Below, in pieces: positions 1 through 8,928 of a DNA stretch of 64,000 nt. How positions within the stretch are numbered: the first letter of the stretch is position 1; each line of letters starts with the position of its first letter. The DNA comes from Bacteroidota bacterium (lineage in GTDB: Bacteria; Bacteroidota; Bacteroidia; Flavobacteriales; Weeksellaceae), in assembly GCA_023419095.1 (NCBI GenBank), contig JAEZYN010000004.1:8422-72421 (forward strand). Direction: 5' to 3'. Under the pieces are notes generated by a model. It saw only the letters and a list, made by a program, of their open reading frames with translations. It had not been told where the DNA came from and ran no database searches. The position numbers and the translations under genes are program-made.

Positions 1-747
1 TCCGTCGATAATATATTTGTAATGGTACTGGTCTTCACCGCCTTTGGTGTAGCTCCGAAAAACTATCACCGCGTGCTGTTTTGGGGGATTCTGGGTGCTA
101 TCGTGATGCGCTTCATCTTTATATTCGTTGGTGCAGCTCTTATCGAAAAGTTCAGCTGGATCATGTATGTGTTTGGCGCTTTCCTGGTGTTTACAGGTAT
201 TAAGATGTTCTTCGAGAAAGCAGAAGATGATAAAATTGACACGCAGAACCACCCAGTCGTTAAGTTCGCAAACCGTTTTTTTAAGGTTCACAATCATTTC
301 GTAGGCAACAAATTCTTCGTCACCATCGATGGAGTGAAGAAAATCACTCCGCTGTTTCTAGTGCTTTTAATCATAGAAGCGACAGATCTTATTTTTGCTG
401 TGGACAGTATTCCGGCGATTTTCTCCGTGACGAAAGATCCTTATATCGTATTTTTCTCGAACATTTTTGCGATCATTGGTCTCCGTTCGATGTTCTTTTT
501 GTTGGCTGGAATTATTGATAAATTCCGTTTTCTGAAGGTGGGTCTGTCTGTACTGCTTACATTTATCGGTCTTAAGATGCTACTGCATTCGTACCTTGAA
601 AATTGGGGTTTCACGACGAGCCACTCACTCATTGTGATCGTGGGAATTCTAGGTTTAAGCATATTATTCTCACTGATGTTCCCAGTCCGCACTAAGGACA
701 GAAAGCTAAAATTCGATCCTGAAAAAGACGAACATATACGTCACTAA
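1..747 (+). CDS. TerC/Alx-family integral membrane protein, 5' end outside the window
   Basis: The reading frame is open from the first base, so the gene starts upstream and only its C-terminal part is seen. The first visible residues, SVDNIFVMVLVF, match the family's conserved S-x-D-N motif near the first membrane segment, and a second conserved acidic block (EATDLIFAVDSIPA) follows in the middle. Six or so hydrophobic segments and a charged cytoplasmic tail are visible. TerC/Alx proteins are inner-membrane proteins linked to tellurite resistance and, for Alx/MntP-like members, to manganese export; which of these applies here is not visible. A terminator follows the stop codon. Confidence 0.85.
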   Translation, partial: SVDNIFVMVLVFTAFGVAPKNYHRVLFWGILGAIVMRFIFIFVGAALIEKFSWIMYVFGAFLVFTGIKMFFEKAEDDKIDTQNHPVVKFANRFFKVHNHFVGNKFFVTIDGVKKITPLFLVLLIIEATDLIFAVDSIPAIFSVTKDPYIVFFSNIFAIIGLRSMFFLLAGIIDKFRFLKVGLSVLLTFIGLKMLLHSYLENWGFTTSHSLIVIVGILGLSILFSLMFPVRTKDRKLKFDPEKDEHIRH

Positions 748-775
748 ACAAGTCACCAAATTCGTTACACTATAT

Positions 776-808
776 AAACCAGCTTTTTACAGGCTGGTTT
801 ACTTTTGT
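776..808 (+). terminator. Rho-independent terminator after the TerC-family gene
   Basis: The arms AAACCAGC and GCTGGTTT (776-783 and 793-800) flank a 9-nt loop and are followed by ACTTTTG. It lies 29 bp after the TerC stop and isolates that gene from the regulator downstream. Confidence 0.65.
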
Positions 809-822
809 AATTAAGTTTAATT

Positions 823-865
823 TACAAATGTATTTACATAATTGAAATTTATTTTTACATTTGTA
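823..865 (+). promoter_or_regulatory. Inverted TACAAATGTA sites at the promoter of the XRE regulator
   Basis: TACAAATGTA at 823-832 is repeated as its reverse complement TACATTTGTA at 856-865. The second copy contains TACATTTG (856-863), a full match to the Bacteroidota -7 element TAnnTTTG. A dimeric regulator bound to both sites would cover the promoter, so autoregulation by the adjacent XRE protein is plausible. That binding is inferred. Confidence 0.45.
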
Positions 866-866
866 T

Positions 867-1373
867 ATGAGTTTGAATGACCGCATTTCGCAAATTATCG
901 AATATTCGAAACTGACTGCCTCTGAATTTGCAGACGAAATCGATGTGCAGCGCAGCAACATTTCTCACATCACATCGGGCAGGAACAAACCTTCCCTCGA
1001 TTTCCTTATTAAGATTAAAAGCAGATTCCCCGAGCTCGAATGGGACTGGATCATCACCGGTGACGGTGAAATGGTGAAACCGCAGGAAGAATTGCCGAAG
1101 GTTCCGAAACCAACGTCTGTCCCCGATTTATTCTCGATAATAAATGATGAGAATTTCGGCTATACCGAATCCGAAGATAGTGTAGATAAATCAATGGCTT
1201 TAGAATCCGATATTCCTGTACAAAGTTCTGCTCAACAAAAAATAACCGATTCTCAGCGATTAGCAGCTATAAATTCTCCAGTGAATATTCAACAATCTGA
1301 AAAGCAGGAAGTTGCGGTAAAAAGGATTGTTTGGTTCTACGATAACGGCAAATTTGAAAGTTTTGAGCCGTAA
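867..1373 (+). CDS. XRE-family helix-turn-helix regulator
   Basis: A 168-residue protein with an N-terminal HTH_3 domain (residues about 5-60; recognition segment around QRSNISHITSGRNKP) and a low-complexity, Ser/Gln-rich linker ending in a short hydrophobic tail. No peptidase S24 or other sensor domain is visible. ATG at 867 was preferred to the in-frame TTG at 861 because the TTG lies inside the -7 box. The -7 box ends only 3 nt before the ATG, so the transcript may be leaderless. It is not obviously linked to the neighbouring genes; the inverted repeats upstream suggest that it regulates itself. Confidence 0.75.
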   Translation: MSLNDRISQIIEYSKLTASEFADEIDVQRSNISHITSGRNKPSLDFLIKIKSRFPELEWDWIITGDGEMVKPQEELPKVPKPTSVPDLFSIINDENFGYTESEDSVDKSMALESDIPVQSSAQQKITDSQRLAAINSPVNIQQSEKQEVAVKRIVWFYDNGKFESFEP

Positions 1374-1460
1374 TATTTAAAATTAAGTTTAAATTTTTAG
1401 AGCCGGATTTATAAATACATCGTATGCACGCTTTTTGTATTTCAGAGCAAAATCATTTTT

Positions 1461-2804
1461 ATGAAACTTGCCGAACTTGCAAAAGAACTTCATATCTCAA
1501 CCGACAGCTTTATCAAATTCATTCAGGATTTCGACCTTGAACTTTCTGAATGCATCAGTACAGATTTCGAGGTAAAAGATGATTTCGCAAAATTTGCGCG
1601 CGAAAATATTTCTTTTTTAAAAAACTATCAAAAAGATCTTCAGCAGCCCAAAACCGTAGAAGATATCGCCGGAAATATAAGTCAGCCCGCCGAAAAAGTA
1701 GCGGAAATAATACGGCAGGAAAAACCTGCGATTTATGAAAATGGTGTGTACAGATCCTCGGTTTCAAGTTTCGGTGTCGACCAGAAGTTAGGCGGCAATT
1801 ATAATTTTGTTTACGACTATTTCGGAAAAAAGACGCCATTGGCAAAGCGAGATTTTATCGGTTATCGCGACCTGTTCTTTTATATTTCAAAAACCCTCGA
1901 CCCGTTTGTCAGCCACACTTCGCTTACAGATTGGGGTATACACAGACCTGCAGGCATTATTCTTTACGGCCCGCCAGGTAGCGGAAAAATATTTTGGGCA
2001 CAGAAAATCGCGCAAATAATTAATTACCAATTTAAAGAAATCAAGAAATATTATCTCGGAACATCGTTTGTAGATGGCAGCGAAACGAGCTTTAATGATT
2101 TTCTTCTCGGCATCATGAAGGAGAAAGAAATAGTGCTTTTCATGGATGATTTTGACACTGTAATGAGCGGACGAACCGCGACAACCTCAGTTTCGTCGTG
2201 CGATGAGGAAACAAAAGAAATAATCCTTCATTATATAAGCAAATTTGAGGAAGAAAAATTATTGATGGTAGCCTCCGCAAATACTTTAGCCGGGATAGAC
2301 CGCGAAGTTCTGGCACCTGGCCGTTTTGACGTCGTAATTCCTGTCTTTCCGCCCAATGTTCAGGAACGTGCGGAGATCATACTCTATTATATGACTAAAG
2401 ATTTGTCCGGCGATGCTTTGCTGATGCAGATTTTAAAGATAAATAACGCCGATCATCTTCCTTTTTGGACGGAGATTTCAACCCGAATGAAAGTCTTTTC
2501 AAACACCATGCTTATAGATTTCACGCAGAGTTTGAAAAAACGTATCCGTTCCACCTATTTAAAAGATAATTCTGTGAATATCGATATTAAGCAATTCCTC
2601 CAACCCGCTTTGAGAGACGCATCTGCGAAACTCACAGATGAATATTTTGAACAGATTTCACAGTTTATCACCGACATTTCAGTCAATAATTATGACGATT
2701 TTCCAAAAAGAATTGAGAACCTAAAGCAGGAACTTCAGCACTACAGAATCGTTGAAAAGCCACGCCAGGCTATCGGTTTTACGCATAACTCTGATGCAAA
2801 ATAA
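1461..2804 (+). CDS. AAA+ ATPase-like protein with an altered Walker A motif
   Basis: 447 residues. Residues 1-60 resemble the small helical N-terminal domain of translation factor IF-2 (LAELAKELHISTDSFIKFIQ). An AAA+ module of the FtsH/p97 type follows, at about 140-330: Walker A is GPPGSGKI, with Ile where Thr or Ser normally binds magnesium; Walker B is VLFMDDFD, with Asp-Asp rather than Asp-Glu; sensor 1 is ASAN; the Arg-finger region is LAPGRFD. The C-terminal part is helical. Nucleotide binding is plausible, but hydrolysis may be impaired. Substrate and partners are unknown. The gene is monocistronic and has a shared terminator behind it. Confidence 0.7.
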   Translation: MKLAELAKELHISTDSFIKFIQDFDLELSECISTDFEVKDDFAKFARENISFLKNYQKDLQQPKTVEDIAGNISQPAEKVAEIIRQEKPAIYENGVYRSSVSSFGVDQKLGGNYNFVYDYFGKKTPLAKRDFIGYRDLFFYISKTLDPFVSHTSLTDWGIHRPAGIILYGPPGSGKIFWAQKIAQIINYQFKEIKKYYLGTSFVDGSETSFNDFLLGIMKEKEIVLFMDDFDTVMSGRTATTSVSSCDEETKEIILHYISKFEEEKLLMVASANTLAGIDREVLAPGRFDVVIPVFPPNVQERAEIILYYMTKDLSGDALLMQILKINNADHLPFWTEISTRMKVFSNTMLIDFTQSLKKRIRSTYLKDNSVNIDIKQFLQPALRDASAKLTDEYFEQISQFITDISVNNYDDFPKRIENLKQELQHYRIVEKPRQAIGFTHNSDAK

Positions 2805-2808
2805 AACG

Positions 2809-2834
2809 AAAGCCATCTTTAATTGATGGCTTTT
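2809..2834. terminator. Bidirectional terminator between convergent genes
   Basis: AAAGCCATC and GATGGCTTT form a 9-bp stem around a 7-nt loop, with T/A-rich flanks on both sides. It sits between the convergent AAA+ gene and the small DUF6496 gene and can serve both. Confidence 0.75.
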
Positions 2835-2845
2835 GAATTTTCATC

Positions 2846-3028
2846 CTATTTCTTTTCTTTCGGTACTTTCAGGCCTTTTTCTTTGGCCTCTGAAATTCCG
2901 ATCGCAACCGCCTGCTTGCGGTCTGTAACTTTGTCACCATTGGAAGATTTTAGTTTTCCTTCCTTGAACTCGTGCATCACTTCTCCAATTTTATCGGATG
3001 CTTTATCCGAATACTTCTTGTTTGCCAT
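2846..3028 (-). CDS. DUF6496-family small basic protein
   Basis: A 60-residue, Lys-rich soluble protein with the pattern KIGEVMHEFKEGKLKS...DRKQAVAIGISEAKEKG, which I recognise as the DUF6496 family found widely in bacteria. The function is unknown. Its repeated Lys/Glu helices suggest a small nucleic-acid-associated or stress protein, but that is a guess. The opposite-strand frame here is a shadow. Confidence 0.75.
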   Translation of the reverse strand: MANKKYSDKASDKIGEVMHEFKEGKLKSSNGDKVTDRKQAVAIGISEAKEKGLKVPKEKK

Positions 3029-3125
3029 AATTCAGATTTTATTATTAATAAGGTAATTGATAGATGGTTTGAATTCAATAATGCTGCCATTGGGCGCTAA
3101 TCTACGGGCGTTTTAATAAAATTGT

Positions 3126-3133
3126 TATCTTTG
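3126..3133 (+). promoter_or_regulatory. -7 promoter element of the DPP IV gene
   Basis: TATCTTTG matches the Bacteroidota -7 consensus TAnnTTTG exactly and lies 23 bp before the start codon of the dipeptidyl peptidase gene. No convincing -33 TTG is seen at the expected distance. Confidence 0.6.
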
Positions 3134-3156
3134 AGACCTTTATCAATTTTATCTAT

Positions 3157-5283
3157 ATGAAGAAAATATTTTTATCAGTCTCATTAGTAGCTACGGTAGC
3201 GCTGTTTTCGCAGGAAATAACGCTCGATAAGATTTACTCGGGCTATTATCGCGGAAAGAGCATTTCGGGAATCGCATCGCTGAAAGGCGGTGACAGCTAT
3301 GTGGTTATAGAGCCTGCCGGAATTGCTAAATATTCATACAAGACCTCACAAAAAGAGGGAAATATCGTTGATGGAAAATTTGAATCTTATATTTTCAGCA
3401 GCGACGAATCGAAAATTTTGCTTTTAAAAGAAAGTGAGCCGATCTATCGCCATTCATATTTAGGTAAATTTGATGTAAAAGATCTGCGCACCGGCAAAAT
3501 GATCAGCCTGAACAACGGAAACGCCGTGCAGGAACCCGCTTTTTCGCCCGATGGAACCAAGATAGCCTTTATCGCTGATAATAATCTCTTCTATCAGGAC
3601 TTGAATTCGGGGAAAATAACGCAGATTACGACTGACGGTAAGAAAAATTCAATACTGAACGGACTTGCAGATTGGGTTTATGAAGAAGAATTTGGCCATG
3701 CTAAACTTTATGAATGGACACAGAATTCCGATGCGATAGTATTTGTAAAATCCGATGAAACGGAAGTTCCGGAGATGTATATCCCGATCTACGGCAAACA
3801 GCTCTACCCTTCTGAAATGCGTTTTAAGTATCCAAAAGCCGGCGAAAAAAACTCAATTGTTTCAGCGCAGCTTTTCAGGTTGGATTCGGGAAAAACTGTA
3901 GCACTTAATCTTTCAGATTTTAAAAATTATTACATTCCAAATGTCATTAAGACATCCAAGCCGGATGAAATAATTCTGATCACCTCTGCACGTACCCAAA
4001 ATGCGTCCGATGTGCTGAAAGTAAACACGAAAACCGGAAACATTCAGAAATTATTCACGGAAACAGATGAAAAATGGGTTGACACAGATAATGTGACGAT
4101 GGAATTTCTGCCCGACAACTCGTTTATCTGGGGTTCAGAACGCGACGGAAACCGCCATCTGTACCTGTATGACGAAAACGGAAAATTAAAAAAACAAATT
4201 ACCAAAGGCAACTGGGAAGTGACCGATTATTACGGCTACAACCCGAAAACCAATGAAGTTTTTGTGCAGACCACTGAAAAAGGAAGCATCAATAAAGTGG
4301 TTTCAAAAATTAACATCAATTCGGGAAAATCGACGCTGCTTTCAAATGCTGAAGGTAACAACAGCGCGAGTTTCAGCGGTAACTTCAGTTATTTTATTGA
4401 AACCTCGTCGTCTGCCAGCAAACCTTACACTTTCGTCCTGAAAGACAGCAATGGTAAAACGGTGAAAGAACTACAGAATAATGACGAACTTTTAAGAAAA
4501 CTTCAGGCGGATAATCTGGTTACCAAAGAGTTTTTCACTATTCCGAATGAAGCCGGCGACCAGATGAATGCGTGGATTCTGAAGCCGAAGAATTTCGATA
4601 AAAACAAAAAATACCCGGTTTTTATGTATCAGTACTCGGGTCCGGGCTCACAAAGCGTTTCAAATTCCTGGGATGCGGGCAACGGACTCTGGTTCAATCA
4701 TTTGGTGCAGAAAGGATACATCGTGGTTTGTGTTGACGGCCGCGGAACCGGTTTTAAAGGCACTAAGTATAAAAAATCCACCTACCTGAATCTGGGCAAA
4801 TATGAGATTGAAGACCAAATCGCCGCCGCGAAATGGCTCGGCAAGCAGAGCTATGTGGATGCTGCCAGAATCGGGATTTTCGGTTGGAGTTATGGCGGTT
4901 ACATGGCGAGTCTCGCGTTGACGAAAGGTGCTGATGTCTTTAAAACAGGCATCGCAGTGGCGCCTGTAACCAATTGGAGATATTACGACACTGTATATAC
5001 GGAAAGATTCCTTCGTACGCCACAGGAAAATCCAAAAGGGTATGACGAAAATTCGCCGACTGAATATGCGAATCTTTTGAAAGGTAAATTCCTTTTGATT
5101 CACGGCACCGCTGATGACAACGTGCATTTCCAAAATTCTATGGAGTTTGCCGAGGCTTTGATTCAGAATAAAAAACAGTTTGAATTTATGGCCTACCCTG
5201 ATAAAAACCACGGGATTTATGGCGGCCAGACAAGACCTCAGCTATATCAGAAAATGACCGACTTCCTGCTTGAAAACCTTTAA
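3157..5283 (+). CDS. Dipeptidyl peptidase IV (S9B), exported
   Basis: 708 residues with an N-terminal signal peptide (MKKIFLSVSLVATVALFSQ), an eight-bladed beta-propeller, and a C-terminal alpha/beta-hydrolase domain. The DPP IV glutamate motif DWVYEEEFG, which grips the substrate N terminus, is present. The catalytic triad is Ser578 in GWSYGGYMA, Asp653 in GTADDNVHF and His685 in DKNHG. The enzyme removes X-Pro or X-Ala dipeptides from peptides in the periplasm or outside the cell. Three POT-family oligopeptide transporters follow at once, so the released dipeptides are probably imported by the neighbouring products. Confidence 0.92.
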   Translation: MKKIFLSVSLVATVALFSQEITLDKIYSGYYRGKSISGIASLKGGDSYVVIEPAGIAKYSYKTSQKEGNIVDGKFESYIFSSDESKILLLKESEPIYRHSYLGKFDVKDLRTGKMISLNNGNAVQEPAFSPDGTKIAFIADNNLFYQDLNSGKITQITTDGKKNSILNGLADWVYEEEFGHAKLYEWTQNSDAIVFVKSDETEVPEMYIPIYGKQLYPSEMRFKYPKAGEKNSIVSAQLFRLDSGKTVALNLSDFKNYYIPNVIKTSKPDEIILITSARTQNASDVLKVNTKTGNIQKLFTETDEKWVDTDNVTMEFLPDNSFIWGSERDGNRHLYLYDENGKLKKQITKGNWEVTDYYGYNPKTNEVFVQTTEKGSINKVVSKININSGKSTLLSNAEGNNSASFSGNFSYFIETSSSASKPYTFVLKDSNGKTVKELQNNDELLRKLQADNLVTKEFFTIPNEAGDQMNAWILKPKNFDKNKKYPVFMYQYSGPGSQSVSNSWDAGNGLWFNHLVQKGYIVVCVDGRGTGFKGTKYKKSTYLNLGKYEIEDQIAAAKWLGKQSYVDAARIGIFGWSYGGYMASLALTKGADVFKTGIAVAPVTNWRYYDTVYTERFLRTPQENPKGYDENSPTEYANLLKGKFLLIHGTADDNVHFQNSMEFAEALIQNKKQFEFMAYPDKNHGIYGGQTRPQLYQKMTDFLLENL

Positions 5284-5302
5284 TAATATTTAAAAATAAA
5301 AA

Positions 5303-6967
5303 ATGGCATCAAACACCAGTAAACATCCCAAAGGCCTTCCCTATCTCTTTTTCACGGAAATGTGGGAACGTTTCGGCTACTATCTCATCCTCGGGATTTT
5401 TGTTCTCTATATGATCGATCCCACCGAAACGGACGGCCTGGCATTAAATGACAAAAATGCGGATGATATTTTCGGAACTTTCATCGCGTTGACGTACCTG
5501 ACACCTTTCCTCGGTGGCTTCCTTGCCGATCGTGTCCTAGGCTATATCAAAGCCATTTATATCGGTGGCGTGCTGATGGGTTTAGGCTACCTGGGTCTGG
5601 GAATTTTTAAAGATTTACCGATGTTTTATGCTTCCATGGGTCTTATCATTCTAGGAAACGGCTTTTTTAAACCCAGCATTTCAACGCTTTTAGGAAACCT
5701 TTACGAAGAAGAACCGTATACCTCAAACAAAGACGCGGGCTATAACATTTTCTACATGGGAATCAATATCGGTGCGTTTGTCTGCAACATTATCGCTGCC
5801 TTCATGCGGAATAAATTTGGCTGGGGCGAAGCATTTATGACCGCAGGTATCGGGATGTTTTTAGGTCTTCTTATATTTTCAATGGGCCGCAGGCATATTT
5901 TAAAAGCAAATATCATTAAGCCTGCTCAGGAAGGCGATACCAAGATTTCAGATGTTTTGGTGAAAGTTTTCCTTCCGGCGATTATTGCAGGTGTTGTAGG
6001 ATGGGTGATTCCTGGCAATGTTTTCGGAAGCGATTCTACAGACGCATTTATTTTCGCCTGTCTTCCCGTAATTTATTTTTATGTAATGCTTTATGTAAAA
6101 GCAAATGCAGCGGATAAAAGACCGATTGGCGCCTTACTCGCTATTTTTGCGGTAAGCCTGATGTTCTGGGCTGTATTTAAACAAAACGGAACGGCACTTA
6201 CACGCTGGGCCAATTATTACACGGACCGAAGTGTTCCGGCATCTATTGAAAAACCATTGGAAGCAATATATCTTGTTGATGCCAAGGATTATGTAACTCG
6301 TGAAGTAAATGTTTACGACGACCAGTACCAGGCGCAGAAAGATGAAGCAGGAAACGCTGTAAAAGAAAATGGAAAAGACATCTATTTCCGCAACGAAACA
6401 CCCGAAAAAAAGGCCGCGATGGAAGCAAATCCGGAAGCGAAAGTCTATCTCTACAATACTGAACTTTTCCAGTCGGTGAATCCGTTTTGGGTGATCGTTC
6501 TCACGCCGGTTGTGGTAGGCTTCTTCATGTATTTGCGGCGAAAAGGCAAAGAACCGACAACGCCTACCAAGATTGTCCTTGGTCTGTTTATATCAGCACT
6601 TTCCTGTCTGGTGATGGTAGGCGCTGTATATGCCGGTCAGAACGGTTTGGTCAAGGTTTCTGCACTTTGGCTTGTGGCTGCGTACGGCGTGATTACAATC
6701 GGGGAACTGTGTCTCTCACCGATGGGACTTTCATTAGTTTCGAAACTTTCACCACCGAGAATCACGGCTTTAATGATGGGAGGATTCTTCCTTTCAACAT
6801 CGATCGGAAACAAACTTTCGGGCGTTCTTGCAAGCTTTTGGTATGATTATGAGAATAAAGCCAACTTCTTTATAGTAAATTTCGGATTGCTGCTGTTGGC
6901 GACATTGCTCGGACTTTCTATTTTGAAAAAGCTGAATATCATTATGAAAGAAAAGGGAGTAAAGTAA
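5303..6967 (+). CDS. POT-family proton-coupled peptide transporter (first of three)
   Basis: 554 residues and about 12-14 membrane segments. It has the family's ExxER motif (EMWERFGYY) in helix 1, the FYMGINIGAF signature, and the GELCLSPMGLSLVSKL signature near the C terminus. These proteins import di- and tripeptides with protons across the inner membrane. A hydrophilic insert of about 85 residues (around residues 310-395, rich in Glu and Lys) lies between two membrane segments and is absent from the two paralogues downstream. The gene starts 19 bp after the DPP IV stop, so the two are probably cotranscribed. Confidence 0.92.
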   Translation: MASNTSKHPKGLPYLFFTEMWERFGYYLILGIFVLYMIDPTETDGLALNDKNADDIFGTFIALTYLTPFLGGFLADRVLGYIKAIYIGGVLMGLGYLGLGIFKDLPMFYASMGLIILGNGFFKPSISTLLGNLYEEEPYTSNKDAGYNIFYMGINIGAFVCNIIAAFMRNKFGWGEAFMTAGIGMFLGLLIFSMGRRHILKANIIKPAQEGDTKISDVLVKVFLPAIIAGVVGWVIPGNVFGSDSTDAFIFACLPVIYFYVMLYVKANAADKRPIGALLAIFAVSLMFWAVFKQNGTALTRWANYYTDRSVPASIEKPLEAIYLVDAKDYVTREVNVYDDQYQAQKDEAGNAVKENGKDIYFRNETPEKKAAMEANPEAKVYLYNTELFQSVNPFWVIVLTPVVVGFFMYLRRKGKEPTTPTKIVLGLFISALSCLVMVGAVYAGQNGLVKVSALWLVAAYGVITIGELCLSPMGLSLVSKLSPPRITALMMGGFFLSTSIGNKLSGVLASFWYDYENKANFFIVNFGLLLLATLLGLSILKKLNIIMKEKGVK

Positions 6968-6988
6968 TTTCGTCTTTAATAATTTAAT

Positions 6989-7016
6989 AAAAGCGCCGCA
7001 ATGTTGTGGTGCTTTT
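6989..7016 (+). terminator. Terminator after the first POT gene
   Basis: AAAAGCGCC pairs with GGTGCTTTT (one G-T pair) and is followed by ATTTTT. It separates the DPP IV/POT unit from the second transporter, which has its own promoter. Confidence 0.7.
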
Positions 7017-7063
7017 ATTTTTCCATTATTTTAAAATTAACTTTAATCAAATGGAAAAAAAAC

Positions 7064-7071
7064 TATATTTG
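7064..7071 (+). promoter_or_regulatory. -7 promoter element of the second POT gene
   Basis: TATATTTG matches TAnnTTTG and lies 31 bp upstream of the start codon, directly after the preceding terminator. This supports independent transcription of the second transporter gene. Confidence 0.6.
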
Positions 7072-7102
7072 CTATCCTTAACAAACAATTAACAGATATA
7101 AA

Positions 7103-8851
7103 ATGGCTGAATTAGAAGTAGCGAACCCTACGAGCGGGCTTCCAACCGAACCAAAAACGAAACATCCTAAAGGTTTATGGGTATTATTTAGTACAGAGAT
7201 GTGGGAGCGTTTTAACTTTTACGGAATGAGGGCGCTACTAACGCTTTTCATGGTAAATTCTTTGATGATGAAGGAAAGCGATGTCACCATAATTTACGGA
7301 GGTTTCCTGGCACTTTGTTATTTAACACCTATGCTAGGAGGTTTTATTGCTGATCGGTTCTTAGGCAATCGCTATTGTATTATCATCGGAGGAAGTTTGA
7401 TGGCACTCGGACAATTTTTAATGTTTATGAGTGCTTCTGTATTCGACTCTAATTTGGCATCTGCACAAATGCTGATGTGGCTTGCATTAGGAATTATCAT
7501 TTTTGGCAATGGATTCTTCAAACCTAATATCTCATCAATGGTAGGAAGCCTATATCCAAAGCAAGAAAAATCCAAATTAGACTCGGCTTTTACCATTTTT
7601 TACATGGGAATTAACTTAGGCGCATTTCTGGGCCAGTTCATTTGCCCATATTTAGGAGATGTAAAAGATGCTGGTGGAATACGTGATATTCACGCATTCA
7701 AATGGGGCTTCTTAGCAGCCTCTATCGCGATGGTGATCGGTACACTTACCTTCATTTTACTTAAGAACAGATACGTCGTAACGCCGGCAGGACGACCAAT
7801 TGGTGGACTACCCAGTCAAAATACAGCGGAAGATTATGAGGTGGGTGAAGCTCAAAGCGCAAAATTTTCGGGTAAATCTATTGGTATAGCCGTAGCAATT
7901 TTCGTATTGACATTCATCGGATTTCAATTTTTGTTTGTTGATAAAATAGGTTTTGGTTCAGTTGGAATGGGTGAATTCGTAAAAGGGGTTATCTATCCAT
8001 TTATATATTCTATGGGAATTGCGTTGGCTTATTTAATTATGTCTGCCACCGAAAATAAAGTTGAGAGAGACCGCATTTGGGTAATTTATATTGTTTCATT
8101 CTTTATAATTTTCTTTTGGGCGGCTTTTGAACAGGCTGGTTCATCATTGACGTTTATCGCTGATAATCAAACCGACAGAAATATTTTTGGGTGGAACATG
8201 CCACCATCAATGGTACAAATTTTCAATGGTCTATTCATAGTCATCTTGGCCGTTCCGTTCAGTATGCTGTGGGATAAATTGCGTGCAAATAAAAAAGAAC
8301 CGGTTTCGCCATTAAAGCAGGCAATGGGTCTTGGTTTAATCGCGCTGAGTTATTTAATTATTGCTTACAATGTGAAAGACTTGGGAAACACCGGTCTACT
8401 AGCTGTTAAATGGTTGATTTTATTATATTTAATCCAGACAATGGGCGAATTGTGCTTGTCGCCGATCGGCTTGTCATTGGTCGGCAAACTAGCTCCTAAG
8501 CGATTCTCGTCCCTTCTGTTTGGCGTATTTTTTATTGCTAACGCAGCAGGATATGCCTTATCAGGCACGTTAGGATCAATCTTACCTGCAACAGGCGATA
8601 AATTTCAAAAAGCCAATGAATTAGGGATAAACCTTCAGGATGTCTTAGATAAAAAAGTAACATTAAACGAAAATCAATTAGCAGCCCTTACTAAAGAACA
8701 AATTTCACCTAACTATAATACTTTCGCCGGATTTGAAATTCAGAATTTATTTGAGTTTTTCATGGTTTTTGTCATACTGTGCGGAATTGCAGGAGCTATT
8801 CTTGCACTGATATCACCTATTTTGAAGAAAATGATGCACGGCGTGAATTAA
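7103..8851 (+). CDS. POT-family proton-coupled peptide transporter (second of three)
   Basis: 582 residues with the same family marks as its neighbours: EMWERFNFYGMR in helix 1, FYMGINLGAF, and GELCLSPIGLSLVGKL. It has an extra C-terminal hydrophilic loop (about residues 495-545) between the last two membrane helices. Codon use looks more A/T-rich than in the flanking POT genes, which may mean a different history. It has its own promoter and terminator. Di- or tripeptide import is the likely role; the substrate range cannot be read from sequence. Confidence 0.92.
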   Translation: MAELEVANPTSGLPTEPKTKHPKGLWVLFSTEMWERFNFYGMRALLTLFMVNSLMMKESDVTIIYGGFLALCYLTPMLGGFIADRFLGNRYCIIIGGSLMALGQFLMFMSASVFDSNLASAQMLMWLALGIIIFGNGFFKPNISSMVGSLYPKQEKSKLDSAFTIFYMGINLGAFLGQFICPYLGDVKDAGGIRDIHAFKWGFLAASIAMVIGTLTFILLKNRYVVTPAGRPIGGLPSQNTAEDYEVGEAQSAKFSGKSIGIAVAIFVLTFIGFQFLFVDKIGFGSVGMGEFVKGVIYPFIYSMGIALAYLIMSATENKVERDRIWVIYIVSFFIIFFWAAFEQAGSSLTFIADNQTDRNIFGWNMPPSMVQIFNGLFIVILAVPFSMLWDKLRANKKEPVSPLKQAMGLGLIALSYLIIAYNVKDLGNTGLLAVKWLILLYLIQTMGELCLSPIGLSLVGKLAPKRFSSLLFGVFFIANAAGYALSGTLGSILPATGDKFQKANELGINLQDVLDKKVTLNENQLAALTKEQISPNYNTFAGFEIQNLFEFFMVFVILCGIAGAILALISPILKKMMHGVN

Positions 8852-8875
8852 GACCCGTCCATTTTTAAACAACTT

Positions 8876-8901
8876 AAAACCACCTTTTATCCGGTGGTTT
8901 T
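8876..8901 (+). terminator. Terminator after the second POT gene
   Basis: AAAACCACC and GGTGGTTTT form a 9-bp stem with an 8-nt loop and a following T-run, 25 bp after the stop codon. Confidence 0.8.
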
Positions 8902-8928
8902 TTCTATTTTCGTTAAAATTTTATTTAA

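Noticed and set aside
2823..3056. Plus-strand frame over the DUF6496 gene
   Set aside because: It overlaps the recognised minus-strand gene almost fully and reads as its antisense.
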